A stretch of 64,000 nt of DNA from assembly GCA_024138015.1 (NCBI GenBank), contig JAMXBB010000004.1, forward strand, positions 9,690,877 to 9,754,876, in the 5' to 3' direction. Shown one piece after another: positions 12,435-23,160 of the stretch; the first letter of the stretch is position 1, and each line of letters begins with the position of its first letter. The translations under genes were made by a program, and so were the position numbers. Source of the stretch: Lumnitzera littorea. Its lineage: Eukaryota > Streptophyta > Magnoliopsida > Myrtales > Combretaceae. Under the pieces are notes generated by a model, which was not told the DNA's origin, searched no databases, and saw nothing but the letters and a program-made list of their open reading frames with translations.

Positions 12435-12440
12435 CTATAA
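12435..12440 (-). promoter_or_regulatory. TATA-like element of A1
   Basis: The minus strand reads TTATAGAGAG about 40 bp before the A1 start. The matching place in A2 has TTATAAAG, within the shared context AGAGAGCATNGGCTTGG. The A1 version is one base further from consensus. Confidence 0.4.
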
Positions 12441-12744
12441 CTTGTTTAGAGGAGTTGTAGATTTTGGCCTATTGACATATGAAAGCCTTGTCACTTGGGA
12501 TTATTCTAATGAGGGCTGTTGCATCTACTGCATAATTTAAATGGAAGAGTTAAGAAAGAGTCTTTCTGGAGTTGTGAAAGTTTGAAGGACCTTAAATGCA
12601 GTTAGTTCTTGTTCATATTTGAAGTCAATACTGGTATTAGTCTAAAATCCTGGTGCTGTGAAACATTTCATTGCTGTTGTCAAGCTGTCTTGCATAAAGC
12701 CCTGATAGAGAAGTCAAGCATGTACAAACATCCAAAAGTATAGT

Positions 12745-12885
12745 AATCTTGTTGCAAAATCGTGTTTCTTCTCCAATAACATATTGTTAAGATCTGATGA
12801 GTTTCAATTATGCAACGACAGAATATACAACAATGAAAGATTACAAGTAAAGAAAAGAGAGAATTTGACACGAATTATCCTGGAA
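12745..12885. repeat. PBS-like repeat block, copy 1
   Basis: A block of about 130 bp with cttgttgcaaaatcgtgttt, then ccaataacatattgtta, then gagagaattt also occurs at about 14140-14275 and 16150-16285. In copy 2 the minus strand reads TGTTATCAGA, close to the TGGTATCAGA primer-binding site of Ty1-copia elements. These may be scraps of an old copia 5' LTR junction carried along in the duplications. The assignment is tentative. Confidence 0.4.
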
Positions 12886-13709
12886 AACCCTAAAACTAGA
12901 GTGAAAAACATGGGCAAAACGAAACAAATCCCTTAGTATAACAGCACAAATACATTGCTCTCATAATTATGCATGGAAACTCCCCATAATTGAATCCTTC
13001 CGAAATACACGGCTTCCTCTTACACTTTCTATTTACACAACAACATATTAAGAGTTGCTTATGCCAACTCTAACACTGAAAACTGGAAAGTAACTTGGGT
13101 TCCAAAAAAAAAGATAAAACAGGAAACTGACAAAACAAAATTGGATCGGGACCAGTTGACTAGTGACTACCATTGATCGACTACAATGGGACTCGATCCA
13201 CTAGCAGGCTCAGACGGTCGATTGGCCTTGCTCGAATCTTGCATTATGCATTGTTCGTATCTTTGCTTATGAGCTGTAAACCCTAGTCTTATGAAAAGAC
13301 TAAGATATTTTCTAATACATATTTTGACATTTTCTGAATCCAACTTCTCAGACCTTTAGCAACATGGCCAGATTCTCATAGACTGCTTAATTTCGACGAC
13401 CCGCATTTCTTATGACTTCTTTCTTCCGTTTACTTTAAAGAACAGCAATTATAAACTAGATTATGAATCTGAAATTGTCAGATTCATTTGGATTTACTCC
13501 TGAAAAGGATTGACAGAAAGTGTGCAGTAGTACATATCTAATTTCATTAAAGCCGAATCGCAAAGTCTATATTTCAACACAGAGAAGAGACATGCATGAA
13601 AAAGTAAATTACAAGTGCAAAGACTAGTCTAATGGCAAAATGAAATGGCCAGAACAGGACCTATAAAAGAAATTACAGAGCCATTATTATGTATGCTGCA
13701 CATATTAGT

Positions 13710-14054
13710 CTAATTATAGGGAGATCCGGGCAGTGGGGGAGGCAGCATTGTACTAGGAGCTGAAGGTGGATGATTTGGTAGCAAATAAGGAGGTGGTGTA
13801 AATCGAGGAGGAGGTGATTTTAAGTATGGAGGCGCCGGACTGGGGTAACGAATAGGAATACGGGCCTTTGGTGGAGGTGGTGGTGGCCTCCTTGGCACAC
13901 TTCTCCTCAAGATATCAGAAGATCTTTGGCATAAAATTCTGTGGGAGGAAGATAGACTAGGTGGTTCCCATGCTGCAGTCTCAGCTGCACAAGTAGTAAG
14001 CTCTAATGGTACTAATCCGTGAAATAAGAATAGAATGATCAAACAAGAAATCAT
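13710..14054 (-). CDS. B1: small secreted proline-rich peptide precursor
   Basis: An intact 114-residue frame. Residues 1-22 form a hydrophobic signal peptide (MISCLIILFLFHGLVPLE...C). It is followed by an acidic, Ser-rich spacer (WEPPSLSSSHRILCQ), a basic tract RRSVPRR (50-56) and six prolines (57-62). The Pro-rich tail contains YPSPAPPYLKSPPP (70-83), identical to B2, and ends GSPYN. SPPP and PPPP runs are known sites of prolyl hydroxylation and arabinosylation in extensins. The start was chosen because the context CAAGAAATC before the ATG is shared with B2 and B3. Unlike the other B genes it lacks the conserved TATA box about 60 bp upstream, where its upstream DNA switches to a repeat block. 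It is a hydroxyproline-rich peptide or small wall protein; the family is not recognised. Confidence 0.78.
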   Translation of the reverse strand: MISCLIILFLFHGLVPLELTTCAAETAAWEPPSLSSSHRILCQRSSDILRRSVPRRPPPPPPKARIPIRYPSPAPPYLKSPPPRFTPPPYLLPNHPPSAPSTMLPPPLPGSPYN

Positions 14055-14139
14055 GATTTCTTGATGTCAAGCCTATACGAAAACATCCACGTATCGTTGA
14101 AAAATAGAGTTATGTGAGATTTCAACACCCTTAGAAAAG

Positions 14140-14275
14140 TATAGTCATCTTGTTGCTAAATCGTGTTTCTTGTCTGATAACATATTGTTAGGATTCCACC
14201 AGGTGTCAGTTACAAAATGGCAGAACATACAAAACAATAAGTTGCAATTAAATGAAAGAGAGAATTCGTTTTAAA
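14140..14275. repeat. PBS-like repeat block, copy 2
   Basis: Same block as at 12745 and 16150. Here it lies only about 85 bp upstream of B1. It contains gtctgataacatattgttagg, which on the minus strand resembles an initiator-tRNA primer-binding site next to an LTR end. Confidence 0.45.
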
Positions 14276-14289
14276 TGGTAAATATTATA

Positions 14290-14940
14290 TGTTAACTATT
14301 GCGAGGATGTGGGTACGGATGCAAAAGTCATGTGCGTATTACATGTGAAGTGACACTATACGTAATTAGAGAAATGATTTAAGAGGAGAGAAGCATAAAG
14401 AGAAAGAATAAGCAATCTTAATGAGACTCTAACACATATGGTAACAAGTAAATGAATGTGATGGTATCAAACTCTATAATTAATGAATAACAAAGTAAAG
14501 TTCTTAAAGTTTTTTAAGTAGTTGACCTTTAAGATAAGGTTCTGACAGAATAACGGCATTAATAAATAAATTTCTCCTATTCAAATGAGGGTGTGAATGG
14601 AGTATTTATAGAAAATGGTAATTAATCCCATCCAACAAATCATGATGATGATTAAGAGTTAAGATTAAAGTCTTTTATTAATAAATCTCAAGTGAGCTAT
14701 TTTAATAGATTTAGATCCAAATAAAGGTTTTATTTACTATTTTAATATAAGTCAAATCAACTGAATTGATCGATCCAACAAGCATTATTCCAAGTTTACC
14801 ATACAAAAATTTTTTTTATCATCTTAGATATTTGGACTCAACTCTTAAAGTTTCATCATCTTAAACTAAAAAGTTAAACCCAATTAATTAATGACTTTAA
14901 AGCTTAAACTTGAATCTAGCTCTCTACAAGTATAATATTA
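14290..14940. repeat. Dispersed LTR-like repeat, copy 1
   Basis: This stretch matches about 38040-38640 in collinear pieces: gatggtatcaaactctataa with gatgatatcaaactttataa, aatttctcctattcaaatgag with aatttctcctatcaaaatgaa, a TATA-like gtatttatagaa with atacttatagaa, aagttaaaccca with aagttaaatcca, and agctctctacaagt with agccctctatagtt. A shared TATA-like centre and no coding capacity suggest an LTR or a non-autonomous element. No target duplication was found. Confidence 0.5.
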
Positions 14941-15463
14941 TAATTTTTTTTTTTTCCAGTTGGTGTTAAACTGATTTTGTGAATTTAAAAAACCCAACTC
15001 TGTATTGAGATTGTTCCCCCTTCTTTCTACATCTTTAACTGCAATTCATGATACACCATTCAGCTTCACTCATTACAAATCCGTCCTTGAGTTTACTACC
15101 AGCCAAAAACCAAATTCCCAGTCTTCTCTACTATTACAGCTTTACCATTATTTTACAAATCCAAAGAACCGAAGCATTAATACATTAATTTCTGAAAACC
15201 GCTGCACATCAATTTGTCATAACGAAAAATGGTATAAACCATGGAGCTTAAGCTATACTTCTCCTTATTTCATTATATTGGGGAGAATCTCAAGTTTCAC
15301 AGCATTAATGCGAGAAAACATATTATTACGATTGTATTGTACATAATGATAATTTGGTGCAACAACAAGCTAACAATGCAAATCTCACAGTTTGACTCTC
15401 TATTGAACGCATGAAACACAATAAATTGTGTTTCTCCAATAGTACAATTACATTACTAGTGTG

Positions 15464-15748
15464 CTAATATGGTGATGAAGGGGGTGGAGGCGGCAGAGAA
15501 GATCCTTTTTGTGGTGGAGGAGGACTCTGGTGGAGTGGGGCTCGGGGCATAGGGGGAGGTGGTGGCGATCTTCTTGGCGTCCTCCTCAATGTCTTCCTTA
15601 AACTATGATGAAATTCCCGGTACTGAACTCCAACTGGATAAGCAGTTCCTGGAGCTTTCCATATAGAGGCCTCAGTGATGCAATTGGTAAATGGCAATAA
15701 TAACCCATATATAAATAGTAGGCTTAGCAAGCAAAGCTTCAAGTTCAT
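15464..15748 (-). CDS. A2: small secreted proline-rich peptide precursor
   Basis: An intact 94-residue frame and the reference for subfamily A. A signal peptide (1-23) has a Leu-rich core and the end PFTNC. A spacer of about 27 residues with AYPVGVQYREFHHSL follows, then a dense basic tract RKTLRRTPRR (51-60). It is followed by SPPPPP (61-66), a second block SPPPP (75-79) and a tail of PPPPP ending SSPY. The dibasic RR directly before SPPPPP is a plausible cleavage site, as in plant peptide precursors, but no cleavage is shown. The Hyp-rich basic layout recalls hydroxyproline-rich systemin precursors and short extensins in general character only. A TATA-like TTATAAAG lies about 45 bp upstream. 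The likely destination is the cell wall or apoplast; the function is unknown. Confidence 0.8.
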   Translation of the reverse strand: MNLKLCLLSLLFIYGLLLPFTNCITEASIWKAPGTAYPVGVQYREFHHSLRKTLRRTPRRSPPPPPMPRAPLHQSPPPPQKGSSLPPPPPSSPY

Positions 15749-15790
15749 TGTTAATTGTTATAATGTAGCTGCCACCAAGCCAATGCTCTC

Positions 15791-15798
15791 TTTATAAC
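15791..15798 (-). promoter_or_regulatory. TATA-like element of A2
   Basis: The minus strand reads GTTATAAA about 45 bp before the ATG, in a context conserved with A1. Confidence 0.45.
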
Positions 15799-16149
15799 TT
15801 GTTTGGAAGAGTTGAAGATTTTGGCTTTATTGACAAATGAAAGCCTTTTCAGTTGGATTATTTTAATCAGGGCCGTTGCATCTACTGCATAATTTAAATG
15901 GAAGAGATAAGAAAGAAGTGTTTCTTGACTTTTGCATGTTTGAACAAGGACTTCATTGTTCAAAGTTATGCGGTTATGTCCTGTTCGCATTGGAAGTCAA
16001 TACTGGTTTTGCCTTAAATGCTATGGGTGCATAATGTTTCATTGCTCTTGTCAAGCTGTATTGCATAGAGCCCTGATGGAAAAGTCAAGCATATACAAAC
16101 ATTCAAATATCCTTCAAAAAAAAAAATGTATGGTGATAATTTCAACACT

Positions 16150-16285
16150 CTTAGAAAAATAAAATCAAATGGTTGCTAAATCATGTTTCTTCTCCAGCAA
16201 CATATTGTCATAATTCAAACAAGGTTTCGGTTACAGAATGACAAAACATACAAAACAGGTAAAGGAAAAGAGAGAATTCGCCAAT
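16150..16285. repeat. PBS-like repeat block, copy 3
   Basis: Third copy of the block at 12745 and 14140, with ggttgctaaatcatgtttctt, ccagcaacatattgtca and gagagaattcg. Confidence 0.45.
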
Positions 16286-16833
16286 GTGAAAAACCACGGG
16301 AAACTGAATAGATTACTAATATAGAAGTATAAACACACGGTTTTCACAATCATGCAGAGTAACTCTCCATAATCGAATTCCTAAAATTCTCATGGCTCTC
16401 TCTTAAACTGTCTAATCCATACAACAACATACTGATAGAATTACAAATGCCTAATTCTATGTCCTAGCACCCAATATTGGAAAGTACCTTATTTCCAAGA
16501 AAAGACAAAACGGAGACTAACAAAACAAAATTGGTCCAACAGTGATCATCATTGAAATTCTACATCAGGAATCGATCGACTAGCAGGGCCAAACAGCCAA
16601 CCGGCTTAGCTTGACCCCTGCCTCACTCATGGAGCTCTAAACCTGAGTCGTATGAAAATTCGAAGATGCGTTATTTGGATTACCAACTTCTCAGACCTTC
16701 AGCAGCAGGTCCAGATTCTCATGGACTGCTTAATTTAAGAGACCCCAGATTTCTTATGTCTCAATTTCTTCTGTCTACTTTGAGGAATAACGATTGAACT
16801 AGATTATGAATTTATCGGATTCATTTGGGTTTA

Positions 16834-17557
16834 CACATAGAGGAGGCAAGCTGCAAAATGTTTTCAATTTTAGGAAATGGAAGATTTTAGGATCAAGAGG
16901 AAGATAATTTACTTCTAACAGAAAAATTCCGTTTCTGGGAGTTACGAAAAATGTCATTAACATCTAGTGCAGGGCACGCCATGGTCTTTAAAGATTATGG
17001 AATACTCAACCCTCAAAAATGGAATAATATTTGCACAGCCAATAAGCCATTTCGCTAATCATTTGCATAGCCTGCATAGACAGCCATTCCTAAAGTTTAG
17101 TTCTTCTAGCAAATTATTACATATAAATTGATAGTCTACTCTTAAGCTCGAGATCTTCTAATTAAAAGCCGGAAGTGAGTTCTAAAAGTTGAGAAAAGCC
17201 ATTGATTCCCTTCACAGTAGGTTATTTCTTCAATCATTGCTTAGAGAACTGAAGCTCATTTAAAACATATGATATCGCATGCTATCTAAAAGTATCCAAC
17301 CAGCAAAACATGGTATTAAAGCGAAGATTGTCGGTTCAATTCCCAGGGAGCATGATGCTGGGAGAGATTTTTGGTAAGAGTGTGCAAATATCTTGCCTGT
17401 GGCAGAGATAAGCCAAGTTACAGAAAGTGCTTGAGTAGCTGAATGTAGCCATACTGGCTATAACTTCTAGTACAACAGCAAAGTTTCATTCTATCAAAAC
17501 GAAATCATCATCTTAATCCTTGCTAGTAATGCTTATTACCTTAAGAGACAGGAGCAC
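16834..17557. other. Segment present only in unit 2 of the A+B duplication
   Basis: About 720 bp sits between sequences that are adjacent in unit 1, so it is an insertion here or a deletion there. Near 17311-17370 it holds catggtattaaagcgaag and ggttcaattcccag. The first resembles a copia primer-binding-site leader, so a retroelement remnant is possible. No gene. Confidence 0.5.
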
Positions 17558-17773
17558 TCCTGGAAAGGGTAGACAAAAAGTGTTCAGTATTACATTTCTA
17601 ATATCATCAAAGCTGAATTGCAAGTGATATAGTTCAACACAGAGAAAAGATATGCACGAAAAAGCACATTACAAGTGCAAAAACTAGCCTATTCGTCAAA
17701 ACGAAATGACCAGAACAAGACTTAAAACAGAAATTACAGAGACATCATTATTTAGGCTGCATTTAGTAGTCTA

Positions 17774-18121
17774 TTAATATGGAGATCCTGGCGGAGGAGG
17801 AGGCGGAATTGTAGATGGATCTGACAGTGGAAGATGTGCTGGAAAATAAGGAGGTGTTGTATAGGGAGGAGGAGGAGGAGGTGATTTTAAGTATGGAGGC
17901 GCGGGACTGGGGTAACGAACAGGAATTTGCGCCATAGGCGGAGGTGGTGGTGACCTTCTTGGCATTCTTCCCCTCGATATCTGAAAAGATTTTTGGTATA
18001 AGATTCTATCAGAGGAAGACAGACTAGGTGGTTCCCATGGTGCAGCCTCAGCTTCACAACTAGTACGCTCTGGTGGTACTAATCCAAGAAGTAAGAACCA
18101 GATGATCAAATAAGAAAGCAT
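17774..18121 (-). CDS. B2: small secreted proline-rich peptide precursor
   Basis: An intact 115-residue frame, best preserved of subfamily B. Residues 1-22 are a signal peptide (MLSYLIIWFLLLGLVPPERTSC). Then come a Glu/Ser spacer with WEPPSLSSSDRILYQ, a basic tract RGRMPRR (50-56) and SPPPPP (57-62). The motif YPSPAPPYLKSPPP (70-83) is shared with B1. Tyr-containing PPY repeats follow, then a Pro7-type tail ending GSPY. Tyrosines inside Pro blocks are typical of extensin-like proteins that may be cross-linked. A TATA box lies about 60 bp upstream, and the context CAAGAAATC precedes the start. It is the partner of A2 in duplication unit 2. A secreted hydroxyproline-rich peptide or wall glycoprotein is inferred; no named family recognised. 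Confidence 0.8.
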   Translation of the reverse strand: MLSYLIIWFLLLGLVPPERTSCEAEAAPWEPPSLSSSDRILYQKSFQISRGRMPRRSPPPPPMAQIPVRYPSPAPPYLKSPPPPPPYTTPPYFPAHLPLSDPSTIPPPPPPGSPY

Positions 18122-18175
18122 GATTTCTTGATGTATTGGTGTTTCACTTTGTTGTTAGTGAGCAATTTGGCTTGC

Positions 18176-18187
18176 CTATATATATAG
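18176..18187 (-). promoter_or_regulatory. TATA box of B2
   Basis: Palindromic ctatatatatag about 55-65 bp before the ATG. B3 and B4 have the same element at the same distance, followed further upstream by the conserved gtcaagag motif. Confidence 0.6.
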
Positions 18188-19637
18188 ATACATACACAAG
18201 TGGTCAAGAGATTGACATTGTTTATTTCGAATTAAACAAGTTGGCAATTCGTGTTAGTGTGATCGGCTTTGAGTCGTACTATCTTCTCAAGAGTATTTGC
18301 ATTTGCACATGGGGGAAACTTGAAAAGGACAGAGTAGTGAGATGGAGCTAGTAAATGACCTGCATTTCGAGGATATTGACTCAATGGAACTGATCTCTAG
18401 ATTGCAACTAGACACTTTTTTAAATGTTGGGATCAAATCATGCATTAGATATCATGTACTTCAAATAACATTAGCTGCAATATATTTTACTCAAAGCTTG
18501 ATCTTAGAGGATTATTCCACTAATTGTCCTATTAAAGCGTGTCCCAAGAAACTTTATCAAATGTTCATTGTAAAGAAACTATTTTATGTTTTTAAATACT
18601 AACTACATGTTTTGCGATTATTTAGCCTCTTCACAGATGCACGATGCAAATATAAGGATTTTCCTCTTGAAGAAGTATTGAATTGAGAAATCCTCTACAC
18701 GCTCATGATTTATGACTAAGAGAAAACATCATGGCTAGGAATTTTCTTGATTTCGCTGAAACTTGAGTTGAAGAAATGTTTTCATCTTACTCACGTGAGA
18801 ATATTATTTTGAAGACCGAAGTGAGTACAGAAGTTGATATGAACAAACCAAACTCCTCTGTACTATTACCTTTCAGACAATAAAGTATGTAAGTCAGCTC
18901 ACAATACACCTTACTGAACATGTATGCTGTGTTTACATGAAACTCGAGTTTGGAGAGAAGATAGGCCTAAGCCAGAGCACAACCATGTAAGAGGGCGGTT
19001 AACTAGCCAAGATGTGGTCAACCGTGTAGTAATTTCCCTTCTGTATTTTTTTTTATTTTTTTGACTAAGTTACTCTTTTTATATGTAGCAGTGTTGGAGC
19101 TTTTATATACACTAATGTATATATATATAAATAAACATATTATCAAGTATGTATATTTACTAATATACGTGGTCAACCATTGTATTATTACTATTTTCAC
19201 TATAATGATTTGTATAGAATTTTCATAATTTCTCATTATAATGTTTTGGGATTTTTCATATTAAATATGAACATGGATCGTTCTCCCTTGTTTATATGGC
19301 TTTTTTATCTATCTCGTGTTATGTGATTTGTAATTTAAAATGTAGGGGAAAATTGAGGGATCCTTCACAGAACTAAATCATTCAAAAAATTTAAGGGAAA
19401 ATTGAGGGGCATCCCAAGAGTAACAAAGTAAAGATTTTGAAATTACACAACACCAAAAGGCCCTATGTCCGAACATAACTGGGAAAGCACTAAAATGCTA
19501 ATGTTATCGAAGCACAAACAATGTAACTTGACATAAAAGTGCAAAGACAAGTCTAACTGCTGCAAATTGGAGAAGGCTTGTTCCAGATACATAAATAGAC
19601 TACTGCACGACCTAATGTAGGCTGCACTATTAATCTG

Positions 19638-19964
19638 CTAGCATGGAGACCTTGGTGGAGGTGGTGGCTCCGGTGCACATGGAGCTGAAGGTGGAGGCGA
19701 TCGAAAATAAGGAGGAGACATATAAAGAGATGGTGGTGGAGGTGGTTTCACGAGATAAGCAAAAGGAACACTGGCCCGAGGTGGAGGTGGTGGTGACCTT
19801 TTTGGCATTCTCCTCGTCAAGAAATGAGAAGAGCTTTGGTACAACATTTTGTTGGAGGAAGACTGGATAGTTGGTTCCCCTGCTATGGTCTCAGATGAAG
19901 AAGTAACAAACTGCATTGGTAGCAACCCATGAAGTAAGAAGAAAAGGATCAAATAAGAAAGCAT
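19638..19964 (-). CDS. B3: small secreted proline-rich peptide precursor
   Basis: An intact 108-residue frame. It has a signal peptide (MLSYLILFFLLHGLLPMQFVTS), a Ser/Glu spacer, a basic tract RRMPKR (51-56) and SPPPPP (57-62). The tail has PPPPPSLYMSPPYFRSPPP, and ends PPPPPRSPC. The final residue is Cys where the other intact members have Tyr, and the signal-peptide Cys is replaced by Ser, so its cysteine pattern is unlike B1 and B2. The start context matches B1 and B2, and a TATA box lies about 60 bp upstream. It lies in a B-only duplication block whose other copy holds the decayed B4. Same inferred role and same uncertainty as the other members. Confidence 0.78.
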   Translation of the reverse strand: MLSYLILFFLLHGLLPMQFVTSSSETIAGEPTIQSSSNKMLYQSSSHFLTRRMPKRSPPPPPRASVPFAYLVKPPPPPSLYMSPPYFRSPPPSAPCAPEPPPPPRSPC

Positions 19965-20022
19965 GATTTCTTGATATATTATTGGTATTGCACTTTCTTG
20001 TTGGATGAGCGCTTTTGCTTCT

Positions 20023-20032
20023 CTATATATAG
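20023..20032 (-). promoter_or_regulatory. TATA box of B3
   Basis: Palindromic ctatatatag about 60 bp before the ATG, within the conserved block gcttttgcttctctatatat that B4 shares. Confidence 0.6.
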
Positions 20033-21149
20033 ATATATGACATGAGTTGTCAAGAGAATGTTAGTAGAAAGCATTTTTGAGTTTGGAACTATCTACTATA
20101 TGGCCAAGGTGGCAATCCAAGTTGAGATTTGTGTGTTATGAAATTCGTGTCGGTAGTAAAAATACATAATTAAAGTCTATTGATCATTATATATAATTAA
20201 TTTACCTTGTAATAGTACTAATTCCAGATCTATTCAATTCAACATAAATATAGATAGTGCATTGCGTTGTTTTGGGATTTTTATTTTCTATGATCATTTT
20301 ATAAAAAATGGGATTAGAATATTAACCATTTTTCTCTATTTTCCTTTATTTATCATGTTATCATGTGTAATCAACGGTTGAAATTATAAGAAATATAATA
20401 ATATCATGATGACATCACATAATATTAAAGAATCTAAACAGTCTTAATTATTAATTTGGAAATGAAGAAATGGTAAATGAAGACAATTCAAATCCTTAGT
20501 AATGATATATCAAAGATTATAATATAATCATTGCATGAGAAGATAAGGTAATTTGATGCACTTAATTGTAGTGGTGTCCTTTATTAATCTTTAAAATATG
20601 GGAAATTAGAGTTTGTATACGCAAAAGCAACCATGTGCGGGTCTCATTTTCCTATATGATCCCGGTTATAGCTTATAATCCATTCTTAACTCTTCTTTTT
20701 CTTTGAATGTCGGGTGGTTGCACCTGCACATGCAAGAAACTTCAAGGAAACAAGAATGAGATGCCATTAATTCAAAGGAACTGATCTCTAGATGGCAACT
20801 GGACACTTTTATATGCTGGGATTCAAATGATGCAGTAGCTATTATGTACTTACAATCCTGGGTTCCAATATATTTTATTTGATTTTTTTTTTTTAGTAAA
20901 ATATTTTACTTGCAATTTGGTCTTCTAGGACTTCAGCACAGATTCAAGCAACATTAACTCATGTCTACGTAGCCACCAATAGAAAGGGCTTAGCATCTGC
21001 AAATGTTTCATATGACATAATGAGGTAAATGTACAAGGGTTCCTAAACTTTTTCAAAAATTATATCTGCACTACTTTTTATAGCTTGCCATTTTTCATTA
21101 TTGTCATTGAAAATTTTTCATTATTTTCGTTGAAAAATGCAAACTTTAT

Positions 21150-22925
21150 GTTTTGTGATTCCCAAATCGGACATTATATCACTGCAAACTTGTAGCGAGT
21201 AGAAAATTCATGCTATAACTGTCAGTTTTACTTAAAATTATACAGTTAAACATCGGAAGATTTGTCCAACTCTTTCATTATTTGTATTTTTGAAAATTGA
21301 CAATTATAAGATTCTTATCATTACAAATTTTAAGGAATTTATAATCATTTTGATGTTATAGTTTCACAATGACATTACTAAGTATCAGAATTTACAATAT
21401 AAAATAAAAAAATATTTAAAAAGTACAAACATCATTTAAAATAAAACTAAGTAACCTCATGAAAGAAGAGATTTGAGGTAAGTAGGCTACCTTGATGTAC
21501 AAGGTATTTACTCTTATCTTACTTAACCAGGCTAGTAATGAGTAGATATCGAGGATCATAGGATTGATTCCAAATAATAATTTTATAGAAATAATTTTAC
21601 AGAAATTGCTCCTATAGGATGAAGTACGAGTATAAAATCTTCTTACTCCACACCTACCCTATAGCCAATATTCTGAATTATATATGATAGGTTTTAAAAC
21701 CCTATATTAACCCTTTAAAATTATGAAATAATATATATAATGAATGGAAAAAAGAAAAACTTATATTTTCTTTTATCAAGAAAATAAAAAGAATAAAATT
21801 AATATTATATTAATGTTAAAAAGAAATTGCTCAAACCACTACAAACCCTAAATTTAAAGTTAATAATCAAAATCTAAAACCAATAACATTAAACTCCAAC
21901 AAACAATAATTGTTATTAGTTAGAAAGAACTTTTATCTTCTTTTCTTTTGTATATGCACTTTCATACTTTGTGTTTAATTGTTTTGCTAACAAAAAATAT
22001 CATTTAACATCTAGGTATCATATAATGTTTCAAAAGCAATCTTTTTATCACGAAAAAGGAAAAAAATATAACAAGAGTATACTGTAAAAAAAAAAAACAT
22101 TAAAGTTGAAACTTATGAAAATATTTATAAGTTCCATAAAGTACCCAATACCATGTAATTTGTATAGGTAAGTTCTAGAATGGTTCTAGGGCATTATAAA
22201 GTAGGTATTGGTTTTAAAAATTTGGAAACCTACATCTAAAGAGTAGGATATGTGTACAATGTCATACCTTATCTATCTGTCTATTCACTTAGAAAAAATA
22301 ATTGTAATACATAGAAAATTGCAAATTTACAAGATAGTGCCACCAATGCGGACTATCACAAAAAATAAAAGACAAAAGAAAAAAAATAAAAAATAAAAAA
22401 AATAATAAAAAATATTAGAGGAATTATGAAATTTTCCTCTAACTATTTTCTCTTTTGTCTTTTTCCTTGTAATTGTCTAATATTTCTAAAGAATAAAAAT
22501 ATATAAAAGATTTGACCAGTGTACTAAGATTATTTTTAACTATATAATATTAGTCAAAATGGCATTCATTAGGTAGCTCATGACCTAAAGTTTCCAACAA
22601 CGATAGAGTTGTAGTCAGATAATATCCAATTTGCAAGTTAATTGCAAAGTTATAAAAACTATAATCCGGATTCCACTTGAAATATAACAAAATATATATT
22701 ACTAAATGTACTAGACTATCTTCTAGATAAGGTGATGAAATATTAAGGAGTTTGTGTGATTGTTGAAGGAATCAATTGTTTTTACTGCAGTGATCTTTCA
22801 GAAATTTTCGCAATTTTTCAACCTTTTTTTATTTTTATCTTTCTCCCTCTACTTTTTTACATCTCTTCTTAATAGTGTCTTATGTGATCTCTAATTAAAC
22901 ATCCAAATTTGTTCCCAACACAAAT
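21150..22925. other. Spacer between the B3 and B4 blocks
   Basis: AT-rich sequence without a gene, with an A-rich low-complexity run at 22370-22420. The part near 21480-21660 (gagtagatatcgaggatcatagg) has the feel of a retroelement leader but nothing diagnostic. Confidence 0.45.
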
Positions 22926-23160
22926 AAAAATTAATGAAAAATTACAGGCACGTCCCCATGGTAAACAAGGAAAGGTTTTTAAATGTTCATTACATACAAA
23001 AAGCCCAATATCTGAACACAATTGTTAAAGCAATCAAACATCATTTCATTGAAGCAAAAACAATACAACTTGATATATAAATGCAAAGACTGGCCCGGTT
23101 GCTGCAAATTGAAAGGGCTTGTTCCAGATTGGTAAAGAGAACACAGGCTGCAATCATCAT

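Larger units (their letters stand above)
11828..14130. repeat. Tandem A+B gene block, unit 1
   Basis: The block carries A1 and B1 and is collinear with unit 2. Matching landmarks include gattaagctacacttctcc (11833) with cttaagctatacttctcc (15246), tttggtgcaa with tttggtgcaa downstream of both A genes, cttgtcaagctgt...agccctgat...aagtcaagca near 12675 and 16047, and cttctcagacctt...cagattctcat...gactgcttaattt near 13343 and 16687. Similarity therefore runs through the spacer as well as the genes. Edges are by eye. Confidence 0.8.
15243..18160. repeat. Tandem A+B gene block, unit 2
   Basis: Collinear with unit 1 and carries A2 and B2. It is longer because about 720 bp (16834-17557) is present only here. 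The junctions are gtttac and tcctgga, which are nearly adjacent in unit 1 (near 13495-13505). Confidence 0.8.
19380..21150. repeat. B3 duplication block (unoccupied)
   Basis: It carries B3 and matches the B4 block in both flanks. The 3' side has cttgttccagat and the upstream side has aaactatctactatatggccaag. Further upstream, aaacttcaaggaaacaag and aaggaactgatctctagat also match, and the latter recurs upstream of B2 near 18389. The run gcaaatgtttcatatgacataatgaggtaaa at about 20999-21029 is the unoccupied form of the site hit by the copia element at 26843. Confidence 0.8.

Noticed and set aside
17311..17400. tRNA-like text (ggttcaattcccag)
   Set aside because: Resembles a B box but no acceptor stem or anticodon arm can be drawn around it; a copia leader remnant is likelier.
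19643..19870. 75-codon plus-strand frame opposite B3
   Set aside because: Antisense shadow of the Pro codons of B3, Glu/Val-rich for that reason.
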